Below, in pieces: positions 7,497 through 18,063 of a stretch of DNA of 64,000 nucleotides (the first letter of the stretch is position 1; each line of letters opens with the position of its first letter). The notes below the pieces were generated by a model. That model was not told the origin of the DNA, ran no database searches, and saw nothing but the letters and a program-made list of their open reading frames with translations. The DNA comes from Mycobacterium montefiorense (GTDB lineage: Bacteria; Actinomycetota; Actinomycetes; Mycobacteriales; Mycobacteriaceae): assembly GCF_003112775.1 (NCBI RefSeq), contig NZ_BFCH01000023.1, forward strand, positions 62,001 through 126,000, in the 5' to 3' direction. The translations under genes and the position numbers were made by a program.

Positions 7497-8558
7497 TCAT
7501 GCCGAGGTCAGCGTGCTGTGATCTTCGCCGGCCGACAGAGTGTCCGCGATGATCGGAGGCACGCGGGTGGCCCGCACATAGACGGTGTCCCCGTCCTTCA
7601 GCGCCAGCGCCTCGGCGTCGCCTCGGGTGATCTGGGCGGTGAACGCGCCGCCGGTGGCGGCGCTGGTCAACTCGACGCGCACCTCGAAACCCAGTGCCAC
7701 CACCCGCTCGACGGTAGCGCGCACCACCCCGATGGACTCGGCGGTGCCGTCACCGCCGGAGATCGCCATCTCGGGATTGCGGCCGACCCGAATGTCATGC
7801 GGGCGAACCAAACTGCCGTTCAGTGTAGAGACCGCCCCCAGGAACGACATCACGAACGCGTTGGCCGGAGCGTCGTAAACCTCGGTCGGAGAACCGACCT
7901 GCTCGATACGGCCCTTGTTGAGCACCGCGATCCGATCGGCGACGTCCAATGCCTCGGCCTGATCGTGGGTGACCAGCACCGTGGTGACGTGGACCTCGTC
8001 GTGCAGGCGCCGTAACCAGGCCCGCAGGTCCTCGCGCACCTTGGCGTCCAGCGCGCCGAACGGCTCATCGAGCAGCAGCACCTGCGGGTCGACGGCCAGC
8101 GCGCGCGCCAGCGCCATGCGCTGTCGTTGACCACCGGAGAGCTGGTTGGGGTAGCGACCCTGAAATCCGCTGAGGCCCACGACTTCCAGTAGGTTGTCGA
8201 CCTTCTCCTTGACCTCGGCCTTCGGTCGCTTTCGGATCTTCAATCCGTAGGCGACATTGTCGCGGACCGTCATGTGCTTGAACGCGGCGTAATGCTGGAA
8301 CACGAATCCGATGCCGCGGCGCTGCGGCGGCACCCGGGTGACGTCAAGTCCGTTGATCGTCACACTCCCGGTGTCCGGGTGGTCGAGACCGGCGATGGTA
8401 CGCAACAAGGTCGACTTGCCCGAGCCGCTGGGTCCCAGCAACGCCGTCAACGAACCCGTCGGCACGACGAAGTCCACATGATCCAACGCCACGAAATCGT
8501 TGTAGCGTTTGTTGGCGTCCCGCACGATGATCGCGTTCTCTGTCGTTATGGCGGTCAT
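7497..8558 (-). CDS. cysA1: Sulfate ABC transporter ATPase CysA1
   Basis: A 353-aa ATPase that powers sulfate/thiosulfate import. Visible motifs: Walker A GPSGSGKST (about residue 42), the ABC signature LSGGQRQRMALARAL, Walker B LLLDEPFGALDA and the switch His in LVTHDQAEALD. The C-terminal 110 residues form the TOBE-type regulatory domain of the CysA/PotA group. It is the last gene of subI-cysT-cysW-cysA1, 15 bp after cysW. Confidence 0.95.
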   Translation of the reverse strand: MTAITTENAIIVRDANKRYNDFVALDHVDFVVPTGSLTALLGPSGSGKSTLLRTIAGLDHPDTGSVTINGLDVTRVPPQRRGIGFVFQHYAAFKHMTVRDNVAYGLKIRKRPKAEVKEKVDNLLEVVGLSGFQGRYPNQLSGGQRQRMALARALAVDPQVLLLDEPFGALDAKVREDLRAWLRRLHDEVHVTTVLVTHDQAEALDVADRIAVLNKGRIEQVGSPTEVYDAPANAFVMSFLGAVSTLNGSLVRPHDIRVGRNPEMAISGGDGTAESIGVVRATVERVVALGFEVRVELTSAATGGAFTAQITRGDAEALALKDGDTVYVRATRVPPIIADTLSAGEDHSTLTSA

Positions 8559-8573
8559 TTCCGTGTCTCCTTG

Positions 8574-9392
8574 TCAAGCAGCCTTGTTCGCCCGTGCCCG
8601 GCGAATGTCGAGGATCACCTGGACGATCAGAACCGCCACGGCGACTCCCATCAGCAGCGTGGAAAGCGCGTAGGCGCCGTACTCGGCGCCCCTGTTGTAG
8701 CGATCCGAGACCAACAGCGTGAGTGTCTGCGATGTCCCGGGAAGATTGGACGACACGATGATGACCGCTCCGTATTCCCCGAGAGTGCGCGCGATCGTCA
8801 GCATGATGCCGTAGGTCAGGCCCCACCGAATGGAAGGCAGCGTGATGCGCCAAAACGTCTGCCACCAACTGGAACCCAGTGTCGCGGCCGCCTGTTCTTG
8901 GTCCGTCCCCAACTCGTATAGCACCGGCTCGACTTCGCGGACCACGAACGGCAGCGTGACGAAGATACTGGCGAGGACTATGCCCGGTAAGCCGAAGATG
9001 ACCTTCAGCCCGAGGTCTTTTTCGACAAATCCGAACGCGCCCGCCGATCCCCACAGCAGGATCAGGGCAACGCCCACGATTACCGGTGAGACCGCGAACG
9101 GCAGGTCGATGACCGCCTGCAACACGCCCTTGCCGCGGAATTTGTTGCGCGCCAGCACCAATGCCGTGGGTATGCCGAAGACCACGTTGAGTGGCACCAC
9201 GATGGCCACCACCAATAGCGATAGGTCCAGCGCTGATTGCGCCGCCGGGGTACTGATCCAGTCGTAGAACTGGCCCAACCCCGGCTCGAAGGTCCGCCAC
9301 AGGATTAGCGAGACCGGAACGATCAACAGCACAAAGACATACGCCAGTCCGAGATAGCGAGTGAGGTAACGAACCCAGCGTGACGACGTCAC
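8574..9392 (-). CDS. cysW: Sulfate ABC transporter permease CysW
   Basis: A 272-aa inner-membrane permease with about six membrane segments. The EAA loop contacting CysA is visible as LGSSWWQTFWRITLPSIRWG. The GTG start (TSSRWVRYL) at 9392 overlaps the cysT stop by 4 bases and gives the same length as the M. tuberculosis protein; the longer open frame upstream lies inside cysT. It pairs with CysT to form the sulfate channel. Confidence 0.94.
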   Translation of the reverse strand: MTSSRWVRYLTRYLGLAYVFVLLIVPVSLILWRTFEPGLGQFYDWISTPAAQSALDLSLLVVAIVVPLNVVFGIPTALVLARNKFRGKGVLQAVIDLPFAVSPVIVGVALILLWGSAGAFGFVEKDLGLKVIFGLPGIVLASIFVTLPFVVREVEPVLYELGTDQEQAAATLGSSWWQTFWRITLPSIRWGLTYGIMLTIARTLGEYGAVIIVSSNLPGTSQTLTLLVSDRYNRGAEYGAYALSTLLMGVAVAVLIVQVILDIRRARANKAA

Positions 9393-10258
9393 GAGGTCTG
9401 CTCCCGTCGCGCGGCCCGGACGCCAACAATCCGCAAAATGAACAGCAGCACGAACGAAATAAGCAACAACACGATGGATATTGCCGCAGCACCGGTGCGG
9501 TCGTCGTTTTCGATCAATGTCCGGATCCATTGCGACGAGACTTCGGTCTTGCCGGGCACCGCCCCACCGATCAATACCACCGAGCCGAACTCGCCGATGG
9601 CCCGTGAAAATGCAAGTCCCGCACCGGATAACAACGACGGCAGCAGCGAAGGCAAGATGACGGAGGTGAAGATCTTCGTGCCGCTCGCGCCCAGCGATGC
9701 CGCCGCCTCTTCGGTCTCGCGATCGATTTCCAGCAGCACCGGCTGAACCGCGCGCACCACAAACGGCAACGTAACGAACGCGAGTGCTACCGCCACGCCC
9801 CACGCGGTGTGCTGCAGGTGCAGGCCCACCGGGCTGTTGTTTCCGTACAGGGCCAACATCACCAGGCTGGCGACAATCGTCGGAAGCGCGAACGGCAGGT
9901 CGATGACCGTGTCCACCAGCCTTCTACCGATGAAGTCGTCGCGCACCAAAATCCAGGCGATCAGCAGACCGAACACGACGTTGACCGCCGTGACCCCGAG
10001 GCTGATGGTCAAGGTCACCCGGAACGAATCCACTGCCGCATGCGAGGTGACCGCCAGCCAAAACGCGTGCCAGCCACCGCCGGCGGCCTGCCACGCGATC
10101 GCTGCCAACGGGAGCAGAACGATCACCGAGAGCCATACCGTCGCCACACCGACCCGCAGTGAGGTGGCGCGCGGGCGGACCGAAGACCCCCCGCTTAGCT
10201 GCGGGTGCGGACCCTCACCTTCGGGTCCGCCGAGTTCGGGCCGGATCGCCGCCGTCAT
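9389..10258 (-). CDS. cysT: Sulfate ABC transporter permease CysT
   Basis: A 289-aa permease with a hydrophobic first segment (VWLSVIVLLPLAAIAW) and an EAA loop (AASLGASGTKIFTSVILPSL). The N-terminal 30 residues are hydrophilic and cytoplasmic. The ATG at 10258 overlaps the subI stop (ATGA). Together with CysW it forms the membrane part of the sulfate importer. Confidence 0.94.
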   Translation of the reverse strand: MTAAIRPELGGPEGEGPHPQLSGGSSVRPRATSLRVGVATVWLSVIVLLPLAAIAWQAAGGGWHAFWLAVTSHAAVDSFRVTLTISLGVTAVNVVFGLLIAWILVRDDFIGRRLVDTVIDLPFALPTIVASLVMLALYGNNSPVGLHLQHTAWGVAVALAFVTLPFVVRAVQPVLLEIDRETEEAAASLGASGTKIFTSVILPSLLPSLLSGAGLAFSRAIGEFGSVVLIGGAVPGKTEVSSQWIRTLIENDDRTGAAAISIVLLLISFVLLFILRIVGVRAARREQTS

Positions 10259-11292
10259 CCGGTGGCCTTGGTATAGATCTTGGTGATGCTGCCGTTGCTC
10301 TTGTCGAACAGCTGCGGATCCACCGTGGCCCAGCCACCCAGGTCGGCGATCGTCCAGAGTTTCGACGGAAGTGGGAATTGGTCGCGGAATTCGGCAGCGA
10401 CGGCTGGATCCACGGGCCGGAAACCGGCCTGGCCCCATACCTTTTGCGCCGCGGCCGTGTATTGGAAGTTCTTGAAGGCGGTCGCGGCATCAAGGTGCGG
10501 GCTGGTTGTCACCACCGCCACTGGATTCTCGATTTTGAAGGTCTGTGTCGGGATGACATGTTCGACCGGTTTGCCCGCGCGCTCCGCGACTATAGCTTCG
10601 TTCTCGTAGCTGATCAGAACGTCGCCGCTGCCCTGAACGAAAACATCGGTGGCTTCTCGTCCCGACCCGGGGCGCAGTTTGACGTGTTCGCGCACCAGCT
10701 TGCCGATGAAGTCGATGCCGGCTTGGTTATTCTTGCCGCCATCGCTTTTAGCTGCGTACGGCGCCAGCAGGTTCCACTTCGCCGAGCCCGAACTCAACGG
10801 GCTGGGGGTGATGACCTCCACGTCGGGCCGCAGCAAGTCATCCCAATCCTTGATGTTCTTCGGGTTGCCCTTGCGCACCACCAACGACACCACCGACCCG
10901 AACGGGACGCCCTTGGTGGCATCGGTATTCCAGTCCTTGGAAACCTTGCCCGCCTTGACTAATCGCGTGATGTCGGGCTCCACCGAGAAGTTGACCAGGT
11001 CGGCCGGCTTACCGTCGGCCACCCCGCGGGACTGGTCGCCGGAAGCCCCGTACGAGGTGATCACCTGCACGCTCTTGCCCTCTTCGGAAGCGTTGAAAGC
11101 GGGAATCACCTTGCTCCATCCGGGTTCTGGGACCGAATAAGCGACCAGGGTGATGGTCGTGTGGGCATTGGCCAAACCGCCACCGCCCACGGCGTCGCTG
11201 GGGCCGGGGCTGCATGCCGCGACGACAATCGAAATCAATGCGAGCGCAGCGAATGGTCGCCAGCACCGTGCGCTGCCGATGTCGTTGAGCAT
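10255..11292 (-). CDS. subI: Sulfate-binding lipoprotein SubI
   Basis: A 345-aa periplasmic-type binding protein anchored as a lipoprotein. The signal peptide ends in a lipobox VVAAC with the lipidated Cys27. The body has sulfate-binding family motifs (SYGASGDQSRGV, GSGDVLISYENEA). It captures sulfate or thiosulfate and delivers it to CysTW. The start MLNDIGSA at 11292 gives a proper signal peptide; longer in-frame starts would not. A GGAAGG ribosome site lies just upstream. A cysteine-rich leader ORF lies 111 bp upstream on the same strand. Confidence 0.94.
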   Translation of the reverse strand: MLNDIGSARCWRPFAALALISIVVAACSPGPSDAVGGGGLANAHTTITLVAYSVPEPGWSKVIPAFNASEEGKSVQVITSYGASGDQSRGVADGKPADLVNFSVEPDITRLVKAGKVSKDWNTDATKGVPFGSVVSLVVRKGNPKNIKDWDDLLRPDVEVITPSPLSSGSAKWNLLAPYAAKSDGGKNNQAGIDFIGKLVREHVKLRPGSGREATDVFVQGSGDVLISYENEAIVAERAGKPVEHVIPTQTFKIENPVAVVTTSPHLDAATAFKNFQYTAAAQKVWGQAGFRPVDPAVAAEFRDQFPLPSKLWTIADLGGWATVDPQLFDKSNGSITKIYTKATG

Positions 11293-11403
11293 TCGCGGCC
11301 TTCCAGTGCGGGACTTACGGATCTTGTTCCCGTAGCTGCGGAATGGCGTATACGCCTCAAGGAGAAATCGCGAACTCCCTACCAAACCGCGCGCGGGTGG
11401 TAG

Positions 11404-11460
11404 TCAGCGACAACAGTGCACGAAGACATCACATTCCGGGGCTTCGGATGTCAGGTGCAT
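11404..11460 (-). CDS. Polycysteine leader peptide upstream of subI (18 aa)
   Basis: ATG-started ORF of 18 codons, MHLTSEAPECDVFVHCCR, with Cys at 10, 16 and 17 and two adjacent Cys codons just before the last residue. A TAGGCT -10 hexamer lies exactly seven bases before the ATG, so the mRNA would be leaderless. It sits 111 bp before subI. This matches the cysteine attenuator class described in mycobacteria, placed before the sulfate importer operon. Confidence 0.75.
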   Translation of the reverse strand: MHLTSEAPECDVFVHCCR

Positions 11461-11467
11461 GGCGCGA

Positions 11468-11473
11468 AGCCTA
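11468..11473 (-). promoter_or_regulatory. -10 element of the subI operon leader
   Basis: TAGGCT on the minus strand fits TANNNT and ends seven bases before the leader ORF start, the standard -10 spacing for a transcript starting at the ATG. Confidence 0.6.
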
Positions 11474-11531
11474 ACAGGATTTCGCTGGCCCGCCAGCGGG
11501 ACGGGTCTCGGTGCAAGTCGGCACGCCCGCC

Positions 11532-11609
11532 TCAGTGCGTCACCCACCACGCGACGATCACCAACACCACGAGCGTGACGAGAACCAGCGTCACGTGAGA
11601 CCGAGGCAT
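11532..11609 (-). CDS. Possible 25-aa membrane peptide
   Basis: ATG ORF starting five bases after the stop of the 67-aa membrane protein upstream. It encodes MPRSHVTLVLVTLVVLVIV-AWWVTH, almost entirely one hydrophobic helix with a basic start. The short spacing would allow translational coupling. No independent ribosome site is visible. It may be a real small membrane peptide or chance; only proteomics or conservation would decide. Confidence 0.4.
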   Translation of the reverse strand: MPRSHVTLVLVTLVVLVIVAWWVTH

Positions 11610-11614
11610 GGGGG

Positions 11615-11818
11615 TTACCGGGGCGTCCCATCGATCTGCTGGCCGCGGCGCATCAATTCGATGCCCTTATTGAGCACGGCGTCCAGCGCCACCGCCGCGA
11701 TGTAGGCCACCGCCAGCACGACGGGCATCACCACCATGGCCTGCAGCACAAAGGGAAGTCCGGAAATCCATAGCTCATTTCCGTCCCACCAGTTCAGGAA
11801 CCCGTTCACCGGGCTCAC
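11615..11818 (-). CDS. Small membrane protein (Rv2401A-like), 67 aa
   Basis: GTG-started 67-aa protein with a hydrophobic span (LQAMVVMPVVLAVAYIAAVAL, split over residues 26-46) and a basic C-terminal tail (NKGIELMRRGQQIDG). Position and size match Rv2401A, annotated as a possible membrane protein next to subI in M. tuberculosis. It diverges from the FAD monooxygenase gene with only 28 bp between starts, so both promoters must overlap the coding ends. Function unknown. Confidence 0.65.
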   Translation of the reverse strand: MSPVNGFLNWWDGNELWISGLPFVLQAMVVMPVVLAVAYIAAVALDAVLNKGIELMRRGQQIDGTPR

Positions 11819-11846
11819 ACTATTCGTCCGGGCACCCGAAACACCA

Positions 11847-13055
11847 ATGTGTCAAGATCGGCGGGTGCCTACCGCAGCCGGGGAGACCACCTGTGTGATC
11901 GCCGGCGGCGGTCCGGCCGGCATGGTGCTTGGTCTGCTCTTAGCGCGCGGCGGCGTAAACGTCACGGTGATGGAAAAACACGCCGACTTCCTGCGTGACT
12001 TCCGGGGTGACACCGTGCACGCGAGTACCTTGCGCCTGCTGGACGAACTCGGTCTCGCAGCTCGCTTCGCCCAGATCCCGCATCGTCTGATCGACACCAT
12101 GCGGATGCAGCTGGATGGTCAACCGGTCAGTTTCGATCTGACCCATCTGCCCGGCAAGCATCAGCACATCGCCCTGGTGCCGCAATGGGACCTGCTGGAA
12201 CTGCTGGCCAGCGCCGCCGCTGCCGAACCCACCTTCCAATTGCTGCGCAGCACCGAGGTGACCGGAGTGGTTCGCGACGGCGACCGCGTCGTCGGCGTCA
12301 CCTACCGCGATCCAAGCGGCGAGACCAAGCAGATGCGGGCCGAGCTGACGGTGGCCTGCGACGGTCGTAGCTCGACGGTGCGCTCGGCGGTCGGGCTCAC
12401 ACCCCGCAGCTTCGGTGCGCCAATGGACGTGTGGTGGTTCCGGTTGCCTCGCCAACCCGATGACCCGGCCGGACTCGCCGGCACCTTCCAGGCCGGACAC
12501 GGGTCAATCATGATCGACCGCGGCGACTACTACCAGATCGCCTACATCATTCCCAAGGGCGCCGACGCACAGCTGCGCGCGGAAGGCATCGAGGCTTTCC
12601 ACCGCGTGTTACTGAGCCTGGTGCCCTGGCTCGCCGACCGGATCGATGCGTTGTCTTCCTTCGACGACGTGAAACTGCTTGACGTGCAACTTAATCGGCT
12701 CCCCCGCTGGTACGCCGACGGCGTGCTGTGCATCGGCGACGCGGCACATGCGATGTCGCCGGTCGGTGGCGTCGGCATCAACCTGGCGGTGGCCGACGCG
12801 GTCGCAGCAGGGCGGTTACTGGCGGGCCCGCTGCAGCGCGGACGAGTATCCACCCGGCAGTTGGCCCGGGTGCAGCTGCGCCGCTGGATGCCGACCGCAC
12901 TGCTGCAGTCGGTGCAACGCACGATCCACGCCCGGGTGATCGCGGTCGCGGTGCAATCGCCGGGTCGGCCGGATAGCCAAGGGGGCGACCACCGCGTTGC
13001 AAAGGTGGTCCGGCTGATCGGTCGGGTGCCGGCAGTTCAGCGGCTAATCGGCTAG
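11847..13055 (+). CDS. FAD-dependent monooxygenase (PHBH family)
   Basis: A 402-aa flavoprotein hydroxylase. The N-terminal dinucleotide fold IAGGGPAGMVLGLLLARGG is followed by the family DG motif VACDGRSSTVRSAVG and the second FAD motif IGDAAHAMSPVGGVGIN. Family members hydroxylate aromatic or polyketide substrates with NAD(P)H. The substrate cannot be told. The start is MCQDRR at 11847 or the GTG at 11865; an upstream ATG at 11736 would overlap the divergent gene. I do not recall an M. tuberculosis counterpart at this position, so it may be an insertion relative to H37Rv. Confidence 0.85.
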   Translation: MCQDRRVPTAAGETTCVIAGGGPAGMVLGLLLARGGVNVTVMEKHADFLRDFRGDTVHASTLRLLDELGLAARFAQIPHRLIDTMRMQLDGQPVSFDLTHLPGKHQHIALVPQWDLLELLASAAAAEPTFQLLRSTEVTGVVRDGDRVVGVTYRDPSGETKQMRAELTVACDGRSSTVRSAVGLTPRSFGAPMDVWWFRLPRQPDDPAGLAGTFQAGHGSIMIDRGDYYQIAYIIPKGADAQLRAEGIEAFHRVLLSLVPWLADRIDALSSFDDVKLLDVQLNRLPRWYADGVLCIGDAAHAMSPVGGVGINLAVADAVAAGRLLAGPLQRGRVSTRQLARVQLRRWMPTALLQSVQRTIHARVIAVAVQSPGRPDSQGGDHRVAKVVRLIGRVPAVQRLIG

Positions 13056-13191
13056 ATGATCGCGATCGGTCCGCTACCCGAGCACGCGCCCAAGTTCGCC
13101 CGCGACCCGGGTAATCCGTAGGCCGCCACCGCCGCGCGCCACCTCGGCAAAAGCATGGACGCCGGGCGGGTCGACAGATGATGATGTCGAG

Positions 13192-15231
<2,040 letters not shown>

Positions 15232-15300
15232 GATCATCGACGCACGCGAGCGGAAACCCCTACCCGGCAATGTAATTCATTCGAAGCGATCAGCGGGGCG

Positions 15301-15360
15301 ATGAAAACAGCAACAAAAGCGCTGGTTTTGGCGTGCGTGACGATCAGCTCAGCGCGCTGA
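15301..15360 (+). pseudogene. Orphan signal-peptide-like ORF, 19 aa
   Basis: ATG ORF preceded by GCGGGG. It encodes MKTATKALVLACVTISSAR, which looks like a secretion signal that stops where cleavage would be expected. It runs 17 bases into the convergent end of lppR. It may be a remnant of a secreted-protein gene or chance. Confidence 0.25.
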
Positions 15361-16093
15361 CCTTGTCCATCATCGCGTGCGCGATGGCGACGGCGTCGGT
15401 CTTCGCAGACGGCTGGTCCGTCAGGTCGGTGCTGCCGACAAAAGCGGCCTCCACCTCGACCAGGCAGTTCCCCCGCACCCCGAGGGCACGGACTTCCGGG
15501 ACGGCCACCAGAATTGACTGATCCCCCGGTTCTCGCGAAACACCCGCTGCGACAACGGAATCCTTAACGCGGACGTCGCTGATGACGTTCTGGACAAAAC
15601 TACTGGCCGGCACGGTCAGCGTTTTGGCATCGCATTGCTGCCACTGCGCGGAGAACTTCGCGAACAACGCGATGGCGTCTGCCATCGTGGGCAGGGCGAC
15701 GACGCCCTCGGCGATGTCGATCGCACGTTCCGGGGAGCCCTCCTGCTGCCAAAGCTCGCGAGCGACGTTCTTGACATCGGCGGACTGGTAGGGGCTTTTC
15801 TGGGCCATGTAGACGACGCCCATGCACTCGGCGGGCGAAGTCGACGGATAATCGTCTTCCAATATCTCGCCGCCGCCGAACACCGGCGGGAATTGCGAGA
15901 TGGCCTGGAACGGGCGGTCGAGAAGCTTTGACAAGGCCGCCGAATCGGGCAGTACCTGCTTGACCTTTTCACCAATCACTGGATGCGGCAACTGATTCGG
16001 CGCCGGAACCGCTTTGCCGCCGATCGCGGTGGCGCACCCGGTAGCCAGCAAGACACCCAGCAGCGACACGGCAGTGCACCACCGGCTTCTCAT
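15344..16093 (-). CDS. lppR: Lipoprotein LppR
   Basis: A 249-aa secreted lipoprotein: signal peptide with lipobox LATGC and lipidated Cys20. The mature part resembles the PknH-like extracellular sensor fold (PAECMGVVYMAQ, two conserved Cys). The ligand is unknown. The start overlaps the lepA stop by 4 bases (ATGA), so it is the second gene of a lepA-lppR operon, as in M. tuberculosis (Rv2404c-Rv2403c). Confidence 0.88.
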   Translation of the reverse strand: MRSRWCTAVSLLGVLLATGCATAIGGKAVPAPNQLPHPVIGEKVKQVLPDSAALSKLLDRPFQAISQFPPVFGGGEILEDDYPSTSPAECMGVVYMAQKSPYQSADVKNVARELWQQEGSPERAIDIAEGVVALPTMADAIALFAKFSAQWQQCDAKTLTVPASSFVQNVISDVRVKDSVVAAGVSREPGDQSILVAVPEVRALGVRGNCLVEVEAAFVGSTDLTDQPSAKTDAVAIAHAMMDKVSALS

Positions 16094-18000
16094 TTCTTGG
16101 CTTTGTCCCCCGCCGCATCGGTGGATAGCGCCGCGACGAAGGCCTCCTGCGGAACATCCACGCGTCCAATGGTTTTCATCCGCTTCTTGCCTTCCTTCTG
16201 CTTTTCCAGAAGTTTGCGTTTACGGGTGATGTCACCGCCGTAACACTTGGAGAGAACGTCCTTGCGGATCGCGCGGATATTCTCGCGCGCAATGATTTTC
16301 GACCCGATGGCAGCCTGAATCGGCACCTCGAACTGCTGGCGTGGGATCAGCTCTTTGAGTTTGGTGGTCATCTTGTTGCCGTAGGCGGAGGCGCCGTCCT
16401 TGTGCACGATCGCACTGAACGCGTCCACGGCCTCGCCTTGCAACAGGATGTCGACCTTGACCAGATCGGCTTCCTGCTCTCCCGACTCTTCGTAGTCCAG
16501 GCTGGCGTAGCCGCGGGTGCGCGACTTCAGGGAGTCGAAGAAGTCAAAGATGATCTCGCCGAGCGGCATCGAGTAGCGCAGCTCGACGCGCTCCGGCGAC
16601 AGGTAGTCCATGCCGCCGAGCTCGCCGCGGCGAGACTGACACAGCTCCATGATGGTGCCGATGAACTCGCTGGGCGCGATGACGGTGGTCTTGACCACCG
16701 GCTCGTAAACCTCGCGGACCTTGCCCTCGGGCCAGTCCGACGGATTGGTCACCACGATCTCGCTGTTGTCCTCTTTGATCACCCGGTACACGACGTTGGG
16801 CGACGTCGAGATCAGGTCCAGGTCGAATTCACGCTCCAGGCGCTCGCGGGTGATCTCCATGTGCAGCAGACCCAGGAAGCCACACCGGAATCCGAAGCCC
16901 AGCGCCACCGAAGTCTCCGGCTCGTAGGTCAGTGCGGCGTCGTTGAGTTGCAGTTTTTCCAGGGCGTCGCGCAGATTCGGGTAATCCGAACCGTCCACGG
17001 GATACAGCCCGGAATAGACCATGGGTTTGGGTTCGCGGTAGCCGGTGAGCGCTTCGGAGGCGCCGCGGCGGGCGGTCGTCACGGTGTCACCGACCTTGGA
17101 CTGGCGGACGTCCTTGACCCCGGTGATCAGGTAGCCCACCTCCCCCACCCCCAGCCCCACGCTGGCCTTGGGTTCGGGTGAGACGATGCCGACCTCGAGC
17201 AGCTCGTGTGTGGCACCGGTGGACATCATCGCGATGCGCTCGCGTGGCGTGATCTTGCCGTCCACCACGCGGACGTAAGTGACCACACCGCGGTAGATGT
17301 CGTAGACGGAGTCGAAGATCATCGCGCGGGCGGGCGCGTCGGCATCACCTTGCGGCGGCGGCACTTCGCGCACCACGTGATCGAGCAAGTCGGCCACGCC
17401 CGCCCCGGTCTTGCCGGACACGCGAAGCACGTCGCCGGGTTCGCAGCCGATGATGTGCGCGATCTCACCCGCGTAGCGATCCGGGTCGGCGGCGGGCAGG
17501 TCGATCTTGTTGAGCACCGGGATGATGTGCAGGTCGCGGTCGAGCGCCAGGTACAGGTTGGCCAGCGTCTGCGCCTCGATGCCCTGCGCGGCGTCGACCA
17601 GCAACACCGCCCCCTCGCAGGCCTCCAGCGCGCGGGACACCTCGTAGGTGAAGTCGACGTGGCCCGGGGTGTCGATCAGGTGCAGCACGTACTCGTCGTC
17701 ACCGACTTTCCAGGGCAGCCGGACGTTCTGCGCCTTGATGGTGATGCCGCGCTCCCGCTCGATGTCCATCCGGTCCAGGTACTGCGCACGCATGGACCGC
17801 TCGTCGACGACGCCGGTGAGTTGAAGCATCCGGTCGGCCAGCGTGGACTTGCCGTGGTCGATGTGAGCGATGATGCAGAAGTTCCTGATCTGCGCCGGCG
17901 CAGTGAAGGTCTTGTCGGCGAAACTGCTGATGGGGATCTCCTGGCGGGTGCTGTTGATGCTGCTTGACCGGCGGTTCGCGGGTACGTCCAGGGTATCCAT
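16090..18000 (-). CDS. lepA: Elongation factor 4 (LepA)
   Basis: A 636-aa translational GTPase that back-translocates or remodels stalled ribosomes. G1 AHIDHGKST, G3 DTPGH and G4 NKID are all present, followed by the EF-G-like domains and the LepA-specific C-terminal domain (GASAYGNKMTTKLKELIPRQ). The start MDTLDVPAN at 18000 gives a 30-residue extension before the conserved core; the longer open frame to 18474 overlaps the divergent gene and is not coding. It shares a 63-bp divergent promoter region with the PemK-fold gene. Confidence 0.97.
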   Translation of the reverse strand: MDTLDVPANRRSSSINSTRQEIPISSFADKTFTAPAQIRNFCIIAHIDHGKSTLADRMLQLTGVVDERSMRAQYLDRMDIERERGITIKAQNVRLPWKVGDDEYVLHLIDTPGHVDFTYEVSRALEACEGAVLLVDAAQGIEAQTLANLYLALDRDLHIIPVLNKIDLPAADPDRYAGEIAHIIGCEPGDVLRVSGKTGAGVADLLDHVVREVPPPQGDADAPARAMIFDSVYDIYRGVVTYVRVVDGKITPRERIAMMSTGATHELLEVGIVSPEPKASVGLGVGEVGYLITGVKDVRQSKVGDTVTTARRGASEALTGYREPKPMVYSGLYPVDGSDYPNLRDALEKLQLNDAALTYEPETSVALGFGFRCGFLGLLHMEITRERLEREFDLDLISTSPNVVYRVIKEDNSEIVVTNPSDWPEGKVREVYEPVVKTTVIAPSEFIGTIMELCQSRRGELGGMDYLSPERVELRYSMPLGEIIFDFFDSLKSRTRGYASLDYEESGEQEADLVKVDILLQGEAVDAFSAIVHKDGASAYGNKMTTKLKELIPRQQFEVPIQAAIGSKIIARENIRAIRKDVLSKCYGGDITRKRKLLEKQKEGKKRMKTIGRVDVPQEAFVAALSTDAAGDKAKK

Positions 18001-18063
18001 GAGGGCTGGTCGGGACCTACTCGGACACAGTCGCGCCCACCCGCTGACGTCTATGCTGCGACT

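Noticed and set aside
13056..13191. Small ORFs between the monooxygenase and GH15 genes
   Set aside because: No ribosome site or coding character; the longer minus-strand frames overlap GH15 in antisense.
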